Source: Cohnella pontilimi (GTDB lineage Bacteria > Bacillota > Bacilli > Paenibacillales > Paenibacillaceae). Taken from it: a stretch of DNA of 64,000 nt. The stretch is from the NCBI RefSeq assembly GCF_005049045.1, contig NZ_SUPK01000001.1, forward strand, positions 186,001 to 250,000. The letters are read 5' to 3'. The notes under the pieces were generated by a model that saw nothing but the letters and a program-made list of their open reading frames with translations, was not told the DNA's origin and did not search any database. Position 1 is the stretch's first letter. The number at the start of each line of letters is the position of its first letter. Positions 8,736-18,867 of this stretch are shown here, one piece after another. A program made the position numbers and the translations under genes.

Positions 8736-9878
8736 ATGGATTTTGCTTTAACGACGGAGCAGGAAATGATCCGTTCCATGGTCCGGGACTTCGCCGAAAA
8801 CGAAATCGCCCCCAGCGCCGCCATTCGCGACGAGGAAGAACGATTCGACCGGACACTGTTCGAAAAAATGGGCGGGCTGGGCTTGGCGGGCATTCCCTGG
8901 TCGGAAGCCTGCGGAGGACTGGGCGCCGACTACGTCACGTATGTGCTGGTTGTTGAGGAACTGTCGCGGGCATGCGCCTCAATGGGCGTTACGCTGTCCG
9001 CTCATATATCGCTTGCGGGTTGGCCGATTTTTACGTACGGCACGGAGGAGCAGAAGCAGCGTTTTTTGCGTCCGATGGCGGAGGGCCGAAAGCTCGGCGC
9101 CTATGCGCTGACCGAGAGCGGGTCGGGCTCCGATGCCGGTGCGATGCGAACGACGGCCACCCGGGACGGCGAGTTTTATGTGCTGAACGGATCGAAAATG
9201 TTCATTACGAATGCCGGGGAAGCCGAAATTTACGTCGTGTTCGCGATGACGGAACCCGGGCTTAAGCATAAGGGCTGCAGCGCGTTTATCGTGGAGAAAG
9301 GAACGCCCGGGTTCACTTTCGGGAAAAAAGAGAAAAAGCTCGGGATCCGCTCTTCTCCCACGATGGAGATTATTTTCGATGAATGCCGGATACCGTATCA
9401 AAATTTGCTGGGGCTGGAGGGAGAAGGTTTTACGATCGCCATGCGCACTTTGGATGGCGGACGCAACGGCATCGCCGCGCAGGCAGTCGGGATCGCGCAA
9501 GCCGCCATGGACGCTTCCGTCGCCTACGCGAAGCATCGCGTGCAGTTCGGCAAGCCGATCGGGCAGCAGCAGGCGGTGGCGTTCAAGCTGGCCGACATGG
9601 CGGCTCGAATTGAAGCGGCGAGACTGCTGACGTATCAAGCGGCGTGGAGGGAGAGCGAAGGGTTGAGCTACGGCAAGGAGTCGGCGATCGCCAAGCTGTT
9701 TGCCTCGGATACCGCGATGGCGGTGACGGTGGAAGCGGTGCAAATATTCGGAGGTTATGGGTATACGAAAGATTTTCCGGTGGAGCGGTATATGCGGGAT
9801 GCGAAGATTACGCAAATTTACGAGGGCACGAACGAGATTCAGCGGCTGATCCTCTCCCGCATGCTGCTGGCGGATTGA
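8736..9878 (+). CDS. mmgC: Acyl-CoA dehydrogenase, short-chain type
   Basis: A 381-residue canonical acyl-CoA dehydrogenase. All motifs are intact: [30 protein letters not shown], the FAD-contacting [32 protein letters not shown], and [11 protein letters not shown] with the catalytic glutamate. ATG 8736 is chosen because GGGAGG lies seven bases upstream; the ATG at 8703 is in frame without a site. Next to isobutyryl-CoA mutase and before thiolase and hydroxyacyl-CoA dehydrogenase genes, its likely substrates are butyryl-CoA and branched short acyl-CoAs. It is the better preserved of two paralogues in the cluster (the other is at 4009). It corresponds to B. subtilis MmgC by context. Confidence 0.9.
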   Translation: MDFALTTEQEMIRSMVRDFAENEIAPSAAIRDEEERFDRTLFEKMGGLGLAGIPWSEACGGLGADYVTYVLVVEELSRACASMGVTLSAHISLAGWPIFTYGTEEQKQRFLRPMAEGRKLGAYALTESGSGSDAGAMRTTATRDGEFYVLNGSKMFITNAGEAEIYVVFAMTEPGLKHKGCSAFIVEKGTPGFTFGKKEKKLGIRSSPTMEIIFDECRIPYQNLLGLEGEGFTIAMRTLDGGRNGIAAQAVGIAQAAMDASVAYAKHRVQFGKPIGQQQAVAFKLADMAARIEAARLLTYQAAWRESEGLSYGKESAIAKLFASDTAMAVTVEAVQIFGGYGYTKDFPVERYMRDAKITQIYEGTNEIQRLILSRMLLAD

Positions 9879-9895
9879 AGAAAGGAGGAGCTGCG

Positions 9896-12800
9896 GTGGC
9901 CTCGCGCATGAACGAACCTTCACGTCACAAAGTGAGATTTGTTACCGCATCGGCGTTGTTCGACGGCCATGACGTTTCGATCAACATCATGCGGCGGCTC
10001 CTTCAGGCAAGCGGAGCGGAGGTGATCCATCTCGGCCACAACCGGTCGGTCGACGAAGTCGTGCGGGCCGCCGTCCAAGAAGATGTGCAGGGGATCGCGG
10101 TTTCCTCTTATCAGGGCGGACATGTCGAATATTTTACTTATATGATCGACTTGCTGCGGGAAAAAGGGGCGAGCAGTATCCGGGTTTACGGCGGCGGAGG
10201 AGGCGTCATTCTTCCTTCGGAGATCGCCATGCTGCACAAGTATGGAGCCGCGAGGCTTTTCTCGCCCGACGACGGCAGAGAGCTGGGTTTGCAGGGCATG
10301 ATCGATGTCATGATGAAAGAGTGCGATTTTTCGACCGTTGAAGGGTTTGTGCCGCAAGGGGATGCCGCAGTACAGACGGATCAACGGCATCTGGCGCAGT
10401 GGATTACGGCCGTAGAGAGCGGAATGTTGAGAGCGGATACCGCCACCGGCGCCGGCCGCGGCTGCCCAGTTGTCGGCTTGACCGGTACAGGAGGAGCCGG
10501 GAAAAGCAGCTTGGCCGACGAGTTGATCCGGCGGTTTCTGCGGCAATATCCGGACCGGACGATCGCGGTCCTCTCCGTGGATCCGACCAAGCAGCGTACG
10601 GGCGGCGCCTTGCTCGGAGACCGGATCCGCATGAACACCGTCCATTCGGACCGGGTGTATATGAGAAGTTTAGCCACGCGGGCTTCGGGTCATGAGCTGT
10701 CCGATGCTCTCCGTCCAGTGATTCCGATCGTGAAAGCGGCCGGCTTTGACCTGATTCTGGTAGAGACGAGCGGGATCGGGCAAGGAGACAACCGGATCGC
10801 GGAAATCGCGGATGTGTCCGTTTACGTCATGACCAGTGAATACGGCGCCCCTTCTCAATTGGAAAAAATCGATATGCTCGATTACGCCGACTTGATCGCA
10901 ATCAACAAATTCGACCGGAAAGGCTCGGCGGACGCGCTGCGAGATGTAAAGAAGCAATACCAACGGAATCATGCGTTATTTGATCGGCCGGTAGACGCCA
11001 TGCCGGTCTACGGCACGATGGCCAGCCGGTTTCACGATCCCGGCGTGAACGCTTTGTTCTCCGCGCTTATCGATACGCTCAATCGAAAATGCGGGTCACA
11101 GTGGCTGCCGCCCGATTTCTCTTCGGATCCTGACGGAGAAAATCATAGGATCATTCCGAACGAGCGCGTCCGTTACCTGGGTGAAATCGCGCAGACCGTT
11201 CGATCCTATCGCGCTTTTGTGGAACGAGAAGCCGCGTGTGCAGCCGCAAGTCATCAGTTTGAAGGGGCTCTCGCAGCGCTTCGGGAGGCGAACGCCTCTG
11301 AGGAGATACTGAAGGAACTGGAGAACTGCCTGGCTGCTAACGAAAAGCGTATGCACCCCCAGACGCGGGAGCTGCTGGCCCGTTGGCCGGAAGTTCGGCA
11401 GCGATATGAGGAGACGTATATGACCAGTCTGTCCGGGCTCGCGATTCCGAAGATCAGCTTGCCGAAATTCCGGGATCGGGGCGATTCGGTTCGCTGGCTC
11501 TATCTCGAAAATGTGCCGGGAGAATTTCCCTATACAGCAGGCGTCTTCCCCTTTAAACGCAGAGAGGAAGATCCGAAGCGGCAATTCGCCGGAGAAGGGA
11601 CGCCGGAACGCACGAACCAGCGCTTTCACTATTTGTCGCAGAACGACAAGGCGAAGCGGCTGAGCACCGCTTTCGATTCCGTTACGCTTTATGGAGAAGA
11701 TCCGGATGAGCGGCCGGACATTTTCGGCAAAATCGGGGAAAGCGGCGTGAGCGTCTGCACTTTGAACGACATGCAAAAGCTGTACGCCGGCTTCAACCTG
11801 TGTGATCCACTGACGTCCGTTTCCATGACGATTAACGGGCCTGCGCCGATTCTCCTCGCCATGTACATGAACACGGCGATAGAGGGTCGTCTGGAGAAGT
11901 TCCATGAAGTGAACGGCAGGGCACCTTCAGCCGAGGAAGCCGAGCTGCTGCGCGCAGAAACGCTGCGATCGGTGAGGGGAACCGTCCAGGCTGATATTTT
12001 GAAGGAAGATCAGGGGCAGAACACGTGCATATTTTCGACCGAGTTCGCACTCCGGATGATGGGCGATATCCAGCAATATTTTATCGATCATCAGATTCGC
12101 CATTATTACTCGGTCTCCATTTCGGGCTATCACATCGCCGAGGCGGGCGCCAATCCGATATCCCAGCTCGCTTTCACGCTGGCCAACGGATTTACGTACG
12201 TGGAATATTACTTGTCCCGCGGCATGAAGATAGACGATTTCGCCCCTAACCTGTCGTTCTTTTTCAGCAACGGCCTGGATCCGGAATATACGGTGATCGG
12301 CAGGGTGGCGCGCCGAATATGGGCGGCGGTCATGAAGAACAAATACCAGGCCAATGCGCGAAGCCAGAAGCTGAAATATCACATCCAGACGTCCGGTCGT
12401 TCCCTCCACGCGCAGGAGATCGATTTCAACGATATCCGAACGACGCTGCAGGCGTTATTGGCGTTTCACGACAATTGCAACTCGCTCCATACGAATTCGT
12501 ACGACGAAGCGATCACGACGCCGACGGAGGAATCGGTTCGCCGAGCCGTGGCCATTCAGCTTATTCTGACGAACGAGTTCGGGCTGCTCAAAAATGAAAA
12601 CACGCTGCAAGGTTCGTTCTTCGTGGAGGAATTGACGGATCTTGTGGAGGAAGCCGTGCTGCAGGAGCTGGATCGCTTAAGCGACAGAGGCGGCGTGCTC
12701 GGCGCGATGGAATCGCAGTATCAAAGAGGGAAAATCCAGGACGAATCAATGCTCTACGAATCGTTGAAGCACAGCGGCGAGCTGCCGATTATCGGCGTGA

Positions 12801-13078
12801 ACACGTTCTTGAATCCGAATCGGCCGCAGGGAGCCGATCTGAATATTCCCCTAGCCCGCGCCTCGCTCGAAGAGAAGCAGCAGCAGCTTCGGAACTTGCG
12901 GCAATTTCAGGCCCGGCATACCGCGGAAGCGCCTGCCGCGCTGGTGAAGCTGCAACAGACGGCGCTATCCGGCGGCAATATTTTCGCCGAATTGATGGAA
13001 ACCGTGAAAGTGGCCAGTCTGGGCCAAATTACGCATGCGCTTTATGAGGTGGGAGGTCAGTACAGAAGGAATATGTAG
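9896..13078 (+). CDS. icmF: Fused isobutyryl-CoA mutase (IcmF), adenosylcobalamin dependent
   Basis: A 1060-residue fusion. Residues 1-140 are the cobalamin-binding domain, with [16 protein letters not shown] carrying the histidine that replaces the lower B12 ligand. A MeaI-type G3E GTPase follows, with Walker [10 protein letters not shown] near residue 200, [19 protein letters not shown] and NKFD as guanine-specificity motif. After a linker comes the acyl-CoA mutase barrel from about residue 530 ([69 protein letters not shown]). The family interconverts isobutyryl-CoA and butyryl-CoA, the GTPase acting as chaperone for cofactor loading. GTG 9896 is the start, with AAAGGAGG seven bases upstream; ATG 9908 is a less likely alternative. 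It would feed valine carbon into butyrate-type beta oxidation. Activity on isovaleryl-CoA is also possible. Confidence 0.95.
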   Translation: MASRMNEPSRHKVRFVTASALFDGHDVSINIMRRLLQASGAEVIHLGHNRSVDEVVRAAVQEDVQGIAVSSYQGGHVEYFTYMIDLLREKGASSIRVYGGGGGVILPSEIAMLHKYGAARLFSPDDGRELGLQGMIDVMMKECDFSTVEGFVPQGDAAVQTDQRHLAQWITAVESGMLRADTATGAGRGCPVVGLTGTGGAGKSSLADELIRRFLRQYPDRTIAVLSVDPTKQRTGGALLGDRIRMNTVHSDRVYMRSLATRASGHELSDALRPVIPIVKAAGFDLILVETSGIGQGDNRIAEIADVSVYVMTSEYGAPSQLEKIDMLDYADLIAINKFDRKGSADALRDVKKQYQRNHALFDRPVDAMPVYGTMASRFHDPGVNALFSALIDTLNRKCGSQWLPPDFSSDPDGENHRIIPNERVRYLGEIAQTVRSYRAFVEREAACAAASHQFEGALAALREANASEEILKELENCLAANEKRMHPQTRELLARWPEVRQRYEETYMTSLSGLAIPKISLPKFRDRGDSVRWLYLENVPGEFPYTAGVFPFKRREEDPKRQFAGEGTPERTNQRFHYLSQNDKAKRLSTAFDSVTLYGEDPDERPDIFGKIGESGVSVCTLNDMQKLYAGFNLCDPLTSVSMTINGPAPILLAMYMNTAIEGRLEKFHEVNGRAPSAEEAELLRAETLRSVRGTVQADILKEDQGQNTCIFSTEFALRMMGDIQQYFIDHQIRHYYSVSISGYHIAEAGANPISQLAFTLANGFTYVEYYLSRGMKIDDFAPNLSFFFSNGLDPEYTVIGRVARRIWAAVMKNKYQANARSQKLKYHIQTSGRSLHAQEIDFNDIRTTLQALLAFHDNCNSLHTNSYDEAITTPTEESVRRAVAIQLILTNEFGLLKNENTLQGSFFVEELTDLVEEAVLQELDRLSDRGGVLGAMESQYQRGKIQDESMLYESLKHSGELPIIGVNTFLNPNRPQGADLNIPLARASLEEKQQQLRNLRQFQARHTAEAPAALVKLQQTALSGGNIFAELMETVKVASLGQITHALYEVGGQYRRNM

Positions 13079-13093
13079 CGTGGAGGTGGCGAC

Positions 13094-14116
13094 ATGTCTT
13101 CCCCGCATGCCGGAAGACACCGGCAGCTCGGATTAACGGACGAGCAAACGCTGCAGATGTACACGAACATGCTGCTGGCGAGAAAATTCGACGAGCGCGC
13201 GACGCTGATTCAACGATCCGGCAAAACCGCCTTTCACATCTCCAGCATCGGGCAGGAGGCGGCCCAAGTTGGAGCGGCTTTCGCGCTGGAAAAACAGCAT
13301 GATTACTTTTTGCCGTATTACCGCGATTACGCCTTAGTGCTGTCGGTCGGCATGACCGTGCGGGAATTGATGCTGGCGCTGTTCCTGAAAGCCGAGGATG
13401 TGAACGGCGGCCGTCAAATGCCCGGGCATTTCGGATACCGCAAGCATCATATCGTGACCGCTTCCAGTCCCGTCGGCACGCAGGTGCTGCACGCTGTGGG
13501 CTTTTCGTTAATGTCATTAATTAAAAAGCAGAACTGTGTCGCTTTCGTCACGTTCGGGGAAGGCGCCAGCAACCAGGGCGATGTGCACGAGGGCTTTAAT
13601 TTTGCCGGCGTATTTAAATTGCCGGTTATCTTCATGTGCGAGAACAACCGGTATGCAATCTCCGTCCCGGAGCATCGCCAGGTAGCCGGACGTGTCGTCG
13701 ATCGGGCCGCAGGCTACGGCTTTCCCGGTGTTCGAGTGGACGGCAACGATGCGCTGGAGGTTTACCGTGCGGTGAAGGAAGCGAGGGAACGCGCACTCCG
13801 CGGTGCGGGACCGACGCTCATCGAAGCGGTGATGTACCGGATTGCGCCTCATTCTACTTCAGATGACGACATGCTGTACCGGACCAAGGAAGAAGTGGAA
13901 TATCACCGGGAGCAGGATGGAATCGCGAGCTTCCGGCGTTATTTGTTCGACTGCGGCATTTTGAACGAGGAGCTGGATCGTCACGTAACCGACCATGTGA
14001 ACCGGGAAGTGAACGAAGCCGCAAAATATGCCGATCAGGCGCCATATCCGGCGCCCGAGCAAGCGTTGCTCCACGTCTATGCGGAAAGTGCGGGTGACGA
14101 CGGATGCCGGTCATGA
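13094..14116 (+). CDS. bkdAA: Branched-chain 2-oxoacid dehydrogenase E1 alpha subunit
   Basis: A 340-residue thiamine-diphosphate E1 alpha subunit. It has the TPP/Mg motif (TFGEGASNQGDVHEG through CENNRYAIS, about residues 150-195), the MPGHFGYRKHH loop and IAPHSTSDDD near residue 255 typical of branched-chain-specific enzymes. With E1 beta it decarboxylates the 2-oxo acids of valine, leucine and isoleucine and reductively acylates the lipoyl group of E2. ATG 13094 follows a GGAGGTGG site, 15 bases after icmF. The E1 beta gene overlaps its end by 13 bases. Pyruvate dehydrogenase is the main alternative, but the icmF/methylcitrate context favours the branched-chain complex. Confidence 0.9.
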   Translation: MSSPHAGRHRQLGLTDEQTLQMYTNMLLARKFDERATLIQRSGKTAFHISSIGQEAAQVGAAFALEKQHDYFLPYYRDYALVLSVGMTVRELMLALFLKAEDVNGGRQMPGHFGYRKHHIVTASSPVGTQVLHAVGFSLMSLIKKQNCVAFVTFGEGASNQGDVHEGFNFAGVFKLPVIFMCENNRYAISVPEHRQVAGRVVDRAAGYGFPGVRVDGNDALEVYRAVKEARERALRGAGPTLIEAVMYRIAPHSTSDDDMLYRTKEEVEYHREQDGIASFRRYLFDCGILNEELDRHVTDHVNREVNEAAKYADQAPYPAPEQALLHVYAESAGDDGCRS

Positions 14117-15084
14117 CGTATTTGGAAGCGATCCGAACGGCCATGAGCGAGGAAATGCAGCGGGATGACAATGTGTTCGTGCTGGGTGAGGATATCGGCA
14201 AAGGCGGCGTGATGAACGCGACCAAAGGGATGCGCGACCGGTTCGGCGAATGGCGGGTGCTGGACACGCCGCTCACGGAATCCGCCATTGTCGGTGTGGC
14301 GATAGGGGCGGCCATGGGGGGCATGAGACCGATTGCCGAGATTCAGTTTGCAGATTTCATTTATCCGGCGACGAATCAAATTATCAGTGAAGCGGCCAAA
14401 ATCCGTTATCGCTCCAACAATGATTGGTATTGCCCCGTCGTAATTCGCGCGCCATACGGTGCCACGGGAGGAGGCGGCCTATATCATTCGCAGTGCCCCG
14501 AATCCGTGTTCTTCGGAACGCCCGGGCTCAAAATTGTGGCGCCGTCATCCGCCTACGATGCGAAAGGGCTGCTGAAAGCGTCCATCAGGGACAACGATCC
14601 GGTGCTCTATTTTGAACATAAAAAATGTTATCTCTATGTCTCCGACGAAGTGCCGGACGAGGATTACACCGTGCCGATCGGCAAAGCGGCGGTGAAACGG
14701 GAAGGCGGCGACATTACAGTCATCGCGTACGGAATGGCCGTTCATCATGCGCTCAAGGCGGCGGATGAGCTGGAGAAGGAAGATATCAGCGTACACGTGC
14801 TGGATTTGCGGACGCTTCAGCCTTTGGATCAGCCTGCGATTCTGGAGGCGGCGGCTAAAACCGGTAAAATCATGATTTTCCATGAGGACAACAAAACCGG
14901 CGGCGTGGGTGCCGAAGCAGCCGCAATACTCGCCGAGCAGCTGCTCTATGAATTGGACGCGCCGGTCATTCGTTTTTGCCCGCCGGATATACCCGCCGTC
15001 GGCATGTCTCCAACGCTCGAGAAATTTTTCTTGCCTACGGCCGATCGCGTAAAGGAAGCGATGCGCCGATTGGCGGAACTTTAG
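14104..15084 (+). CDS. bkdAB: Branched-chain 2-oxoacid dehydrogenase E1 beta subunit
   Basis: A 326-residue E1 beta subunit with the usual start MPVMTYLEAIRTAM and motifs GEDIGKGGVMNATKG, DTPLTESAIVGVAIGAAM, EIQFADFIYPA, RAPYGATGGGGLYHSQ and FHEDNKTGGVGAEAAA. It forms the alpha2beta2 E1 heterotetramer with the preceding gene product. ATG 14104 lies inside the end of E1 alpha, with GGGTGA close upstream. A second ATG at 14113 forms an ATGA overlap with the E1 alpha stop, so coupling is likely whichever is used. E2 follows after 23 bases. Confidence 0.92.
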   Translation: MPVMTYLEAIRTAMSEEMQRDDNVFVLGEDIGKGGVMNATKGMRDRFGEWRVLDTPLTESAIVGVAIGAAMGGMRPIAEIQFADFIYPATNQIISEAAKIRYRSNNDWYCPVVIRAPYGATGGGGLYHSQCPESVFFGTPGLKIVAPSSAYDAKGLLKASIRDNDPVLYFEHKKCYLYVSDEVPDEDYTVPIGKAAVKREGGDITVIAYGMAVHHALKAADELEKEDISVHVLDLRTLQPLDQPAILEAAAKTGKIMIFHEDNKTGGVGAEAAAILAEQLLYELDAPVIRFCPPDIPAVGMSPTLEKFFLPTADRVKEAMRRLAEL

Positions 15085-15107
15085 CACGGATCGGGAGGGA
15101 GGAAGGG

Positions 15108-16328
15108 ATGCAGCCGGAAGACGGAACACCCGTGGTGGTACCGCATTTGGCAGAAAGCCTCGTATCCGTGAAGGTCGTCAAATGGTTGAAGTCGCCTGGT
15201 GATGAAGTGAAGGAATACGAGGTTTTATGCGAGATGGAAACGGATAAGGTCAATGTCGAAATGCCGTCGCCGCTCGAAGGTACGCTTGTCCGCATCTTGG
15301 TGCCGGAGGGGGAGACAGCGCCGGTCGGCTCCTCGATGTGTCTCATTCGGGAGGAGAAGGCGTCGTCTGAGCCGGCACAAAAGGCAACCGCAAAGCTCCA
15401 GTCGAATGAACAGGCCGCACATCGGGCTCGATATTCTCCCGCAGTACTCCATTTGGCGAAACTTCACGGGGTGGATCTGACCCAGGTCAAAGGGACGGCG
15501 CTTGGCGGAAGAATTAGTCGCAAGGACGTATTCGCCTATGTGAGGAACAGGGACGATCCCAAGCCGGCCGCAGCCGATGCATCCGTCTCGCGGCATTCGA
15601 AGCTGCCAGCGGACGCTCAGGCGGATGGCCAAACACATACGGTTCCCCTCAGCAGTCTTCGGCAAACGATTGCCAGGCGTATGAGCGAAAGCGCGTCGAG
15701 CATTCCTCATGCTTGGATGACGATCGAAGCGGACGTGAGTCGTCTCGTCGACCTCCGGGAGCGTTGGAAAGTACGCTTTGCCTCTAAAGAAGGGGTACGC
15801 TTGACGATCACGCCGTTCGTGATCAAAGCGGTTATTAATGCCATTAAAGATTACCCGATCTTGAATTCCTCATGGGATTCGGGCGGGATTATGATGAAAA
15901 AAGACATTCACCTCTCAGTGGCCGTCGGTACGGAAGAATCTGTGGTTGCGCCGGTTATCCGCCACGCGGACCGCAAAACAATCGCCGGGTTGGCGATGGA
16001 GCTGGACGGCCTTGTCCAACGGACCAAAGCCGGTCGGTTGACGCTGAGCGATCTGCAGGACGGCACGTTCACGTTCAACAACACCGGCGTTTTCGGCTCC
16101 GTGCTGTCTTTTCCGATCATCAATCCGCCGCAAGCTGCGATCCTGACGTTCGAGTCGGTTGTGCGAAAGCCTGTCGTCGTCGGGCAGGACATGGTGGCCA
16201 TTCGCTCCATCGCCAATGTGTGCCTCTCGCTCGATCATCGCATTCTCGACGGAATGGTGTGCGGCCGGTTTCTACAACGGGTGAAGCATTACTTAGAGCA
16301 ATATGAACCGGACACTCCAATTTATTAA
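15108..16328 (+). CDS. bkdB: Dihydrolipoyl acyltransferase E2 of the branched-chain complex
   Basis: A 406-residue E2. Residues 1-85 form one lipoyl domain with the lipoylated lysine in METDKVNVEMPSP. A Ser/Ala-rich linker leads to the peripheral subunit-binding domain near 115-150 (YSPAVLHLAKLHGVDL, GTALGGRISRKDV). The catalytic domain spans about 180-406, ending with the active-site SLDHRILDGMVCGRFL. It transfers the acyl group from lipoate to CoA. ATG 15108 follows GGGAGGGAGG. No E3 (lipoamide dehydrogenase) gene is present in the cluster, so E3 must come from another locus. The length fits a single-lipoyl-domain Bacillus-type BkdB. Confidence 0.92.
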   Translation: MQPEDGTPVVVPHLAESLVSVKVVKWLKSPGDEVKEYEVLCEMETDKVNVEMPSPLEGTLVRILVPEGETAPVGSSMCLIREEKASSEPAQKATAKLQSNEQAAHRARYSPAVLHLAKLHGVDLTQVKGTALGGRISRKDVFAYVRNRDDPKPAAADASVSRHSKLPADAQADGQTHTVPLSSLRQTIARRMSESASSIPHAWMTIEADVSRLVDLRERWKVRFASKEGVRLTITPFVIKAVINAIKDYPILNSSWDSGGIMMKKDIHLSVAVGTEESVVAPVIRHADRKTIAGLAMELDGLVQRTKAGRLTLSDLQDGTFTFNNTGVFGSVLSFPIINPPQAAILTFESVVRKPVVVGQDMVAIRSIANVCLSLDHRILDGMVCGRFLQRVKHYLEQYEPDTPIY

Positions 16329-16365
16329 TGTCGTTAATTAATTTCGTTTCCGAAGGAGAGATGCG

Positions 16366-17547
16366 ATGAGAGAATGCGTCATTGTTGGCGGTGCTCGTAC
16401 CCCATTCGGCAAATTCGGCGGGGGGCTGAAATCGCTGAAAACCGCAGAGCTTGGCGGCATCGCAATTCGGGAAGCCATCGCGCGTTCAGGAGCAGATCCT
16501 TCTTCCATTGAAGAAGTGCTCATGGGCATGGTGCTGCAGGGCGGCGCCGGCCAAAATCCATCGCGTCAGGCAGCAAGGCTGGCGGGTTTGGACTGGAGCG
16601 TGCCGGCCGAGACGATCAACAAAGTCTGCGCGTCCGGACACCGAAGCGTCACGCTGGCCGATCAAATCATTCGTTCCGGAGACGCCGACATCCTCGTCGC
16701 GGGCGGCATGGAAAGCATGAGCAACGCACCATATATTATACCGGACACCCGCTGGGGATCGCGGATGGGACACGCACAGTCGTTGGATTTGATGCTGCAT
16801 GACGGGCTGGAGTGCGCGTTCTCGAACGTTCATATGATTTCACATGGCAACCGCACGGCGGCAGCGTTCGGGATCACACGGACAGAGCAAGACGAATGGG
16901 CCCTTCGCAGCCATCAACGGTCCGTACATGCAATAAAAAAGGGCTTTTTTGATGATGAAATCGTACCGGTGCTGGTGAAAAGCAAAGCGGATGACATCCT
17001 GATCCGGCATGACGAAGCGCCGCGCGCGGATACCAGTTTGGATCAATTAACGCGTCTATCTCCGGCTTTGGAGAAGGAAGGAACGATTACCGCGGGCAAC
17101 GCGCCGGGTGTGAATGACGGAGCGGCCGCGCTCGTCTTGATGTCCCGGGAAGACGCATTGTCCCGGGGACTCAAGCCGCTGGCGACGATCGTCGGCCATG
17201 CCGCCGTGAGTGAAGAGGCGCCGTACATCGCAACTGCGCCCGGATTGGCTATTCAAAAGCTGCTGCAGCGAACATCGGTACCACTCTCGCAAATCGACCG
17301 ATTCGAAGTAAACGAAGCGTTCGCGTCTGTACCGCTCACAACCGGCAAAATGCTGGGTTGGGACGAGGAGAAAGTGAACGTGAACGGAGGAGCGATTGCG
17401 CTGGGCCATCCGATCGGAGCCAGCGGCGCAAGAATCGTGCTGACGCTCGTCCATGAGCTGAGGAGAATCGGAGGCGGGTACGGCATCGCCGCGATCTGCA
17501 GCGGAGGCGGACAAGGGGATGCCTTGCTGCTGCGCGTGGACGTTTAA
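16366..17547 (+). CDS. mmgA: Acetyl-CoA C-acetyltransferase (thiolase)
   Basis: A 393-residue degradative or biosynthetic type thiolase. The acyl-accepting cysteine is in [12 protein letters not shown] near residue 88. The other catalytic motifs are [22 protein letters not shown] with the histidine, and [11 protein letters not shown] with the second cysteine. It cleaves acetoacetyl-CoA to two acetyl-CoA, the last step of butyryl-CoA oxidation. AAGGAGAG precedes ATG 16366. It lies between the E2 gene and 3-hydroxybutyryl-CoA dehydrogenase. In B. subtilis the equivalent mmgA heads the mmg operon; here it is near the end. Confidence 0.93.
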   Translation: MRECVIVGGARTPFGKFGGGLKSLKTAELGGIAIREAIARSGADPSSIEEVLMGMVLQGGAGQNPSRQAARLAGLDWSVPAETINKVCASGHRSVTLADQIIRSGDADILVAGGMESMSNAPYIIPDTRWGSRMGHAQSLDLMLHDGLECAFSNVHMISHGNRTAAAFGITRTEQDEWALRSHQRSVHAIKKGFFDDEIVPVLVKSKADDILIRHDEAPRADTSLDQLTRLSPALEKEGTITAGNAPGVNDGAAALVLMSREDALSRGLKPLATIVGHAAVSEEAPYIATAPGLAIQKLLQRTSVPLSQIDRFEVNEAFASVPLTTGKMLGWDEEKVNVNGGAIALGHPIGASGARIVLTLVHELRRIGGGYGIAAICSGGGQGDALLLRVDV

Positions 17548-17590
17548 CTAGGATCGCACAGCAGTATTTCGAAGGAAAGGGGGCGAAGCA

Positions 17591-18454
17591 GTGTCCGATC
17601 CGGTTATCATGATCGTCGGCGCAGGGCAGATGGGCAACGGCATTGCGCAGGTGGCCGCGGCAGCCGGGTTCCAAGTGCTCCTGCACGATGTATCACCGGA
17701 GCTCATCGAGCAAGGAGTGAACGCCATATCCTCTCGTTTGTCGCGCTCAGTGGAGAAAAGCAAGCTTGCCGCCCAAGAAAAAACAGAAACGATCAGCCGG
17801 ATTCACGCAGTATCCTCGTTGGAACATGCGGCCGGTGCAGATGTGGTGATCGAAGCCATTACCGAGAACATGGAGGTCAAAGCCTCGCTGCTTCGCAAAT
17901 TGGACGTCATTTGTCCCGCGCACGTCATTTTTGCATCCAACACTTCTGCACTGCCGATCACCGAGCTTGCCGCGGCAACAGGTCGTCCCTCCAAGGTAAT
18001 CGGCATGCATTTCATGAATCCCGTACCGGTAATGCCTCTGGTCGAGATTATTCGGGGGCTCGAAACTTCTCAGCAGGTCTATGATACGGCTGAGGAGCTT
18101 ACACGAAAGATGGGGAAAACGCCCGTGGAAGTGAATGACTTTCCGGGCTTCGTCTCGAACCGGATTTTGATGCCGATGATCAATGAAGCGGTGTATGCCG
18201 TTTATGAAGGAGTCGCATCCGTGGAATCGGTGGACCGCGTCATGAAGCTTGGCATGCATCATCCGATGGGCCCGCTCGAACTCGCCGACTTTATCGGACT
18301 CGATACTTGCTTGTCCATCATGGAAATCTTATACGAGGGGTTCAAAGATCCTAAATATCGCCCGTGTCCACTGCTGCGCAAATATGTAAAGGCGGGTCGT
18401 TTAGGAAAAAAGTCAGGAAGAGGGTTTCATCATTACGCAATTGGGGTTAAATAA
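17591..18454 (+). CDS. mmgB: 3-Hydroxybutyryl-CoA dehydrogenase
   Basis: A 287-residue NAD(P)-dependent enzyme that oxidises 3-hydroxybutyryl-CoA to acetoacetyl-CoA. The Rossmann motif GAGQMGNGIAQ is at the N-terminus. It is followed by IEAITENMEVK, the catalytic-histidine segment IGMHFMNPVPVMPLVEII and PGFVSNRILMPMINEAV. Start is GTG 17591 behind a GGAAAGGGGG stretch. It is the last gene of the eleven-gene cluster. No enoyl-CoA hydratase gene, which would make its substrate, is found anywhere in the window. I see no strong terminator after it. Confidence 0.92.
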   Translation: MSDPVIMIVGAGQMGNGIAQVAAAAGFQVLLHDVSPELIEQGVNAISSRLSRSVEKSKLAAQEKTETISRIHAVSSLEHAAGADVVIEAITENMEVKASLLRKLDVICPAHVIFASNTSALPITELAAATGRPSKVIGMHFMNPVPVMPLVEIIRGLETSQQVYDTAEELTRKMGKTPVEVNDFPGFVSNRILMPMINEAVYAVYEGVASVESVDRVMKLGMHHPMGPLELADFIGLDTCLSIMEILYEGFKDPKYRPCPLLRKYVKAGRLGKKSGRGFHHYAIGVK

Positions 18455-18511
18455 ACGTTAACGGAATCAAAAATGTCGAAATTCGGCAGCTCAGCGCAAA
18501 AATTGTTTTTG

Positions 18512-18549
18512 CTGAAACCGTTTACAAATTCCTCCTGATCGGCTATGCT
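18512..18549 (+). promoter_or_regulatory. Promoter with overlapping cre-like site upstream of the small gene at 18598
   Basis: TTTACA (18521-18526) and TATGCT (18544-18549) are 17 bases apart. The 16-mer CTGAAACCGTTTACAA (18512-18527) fits the CcpA consensus WTGNAANCGNWNNCWW with one mismatch at the first base and covers the -35 region. This suggests catabolite repression, but it is a pattern match only. Confidence 0.4.
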
Positions 18550-18597
18550 ATTTAAGCTTGGACATAGTCATTAGGAACCATGAGGGGACTAGACACC

Positions 18598-18813
18598 ATG
18601 TACTATTGCATTCGATGCAAACAAACGCACGATTCGTCCAATGAGCAAGTGATTTTCCGGACCGGCTTTTATCATGCCGATTCGAAACGGATGAATGTCG
18701 GGTATTGTCAAGCCGAGGCCGCTGCGCCGAGGAGAGACAGCCACCGTCATCTTCAGCATGAGAAGAAGATCCGATGGATCAACCGGTCGAAACTTCGTAT
18801 GTTAAAAATTTAA
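18598..18813 (+). CDS. Small basic protein with CxxC motif, function unknown
   Basis: A 71-residue protein I do not recognise. It begins with a zinc-knuckle-like CIRC pair (residues 4-7), and a further cysteine lies near residue 42. The C-terminal half is rich in Arg, His and Lys. No membrane segment is present. The ATG at 18598 is preceded by GAGGGG at a ten-base spacing; an ATG at 18580 in the same frame has no site. A candidate promoter lies upstream and a strong terminator follows, which supports a real single-gene transcript. Confidence 0.55.
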   Translation: MYYCIRCKQTHDSSNEQVIFRTGFYHADSKRMNVGYCQAEAAAPRRDSHRHLQHEKKIRWINRSKLRMLKI

Positions 18814-18829
18814 GATGCATATTCGAATC

Positions 18830-18867
18830 GAGTCTGTTGAGCATATTCAACAGACTCTTTTGTTTTT
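18830..18867 (+). terminator. Rho-independent terminator after the small CxxC gene
   Basis: A perfect 11-bp stem GAGTCTGTTGA (18830-18840) / TCAACAGACTC (18847-18857) with a six-base loop is followed by TTTTGTTTTT. It ends rightward transcription just before the convergent gene at 18866. Confidence 0.88.

Noticed and set aside
9644-9895. N-terminal extension of IcmF
   Set aside because: The frame is open upstream, but it overlaps the intact acyl-CoA dehydrogenase gene; the GTG at 9896 has a perfect ribosome binding site and the remaining length fits the family.
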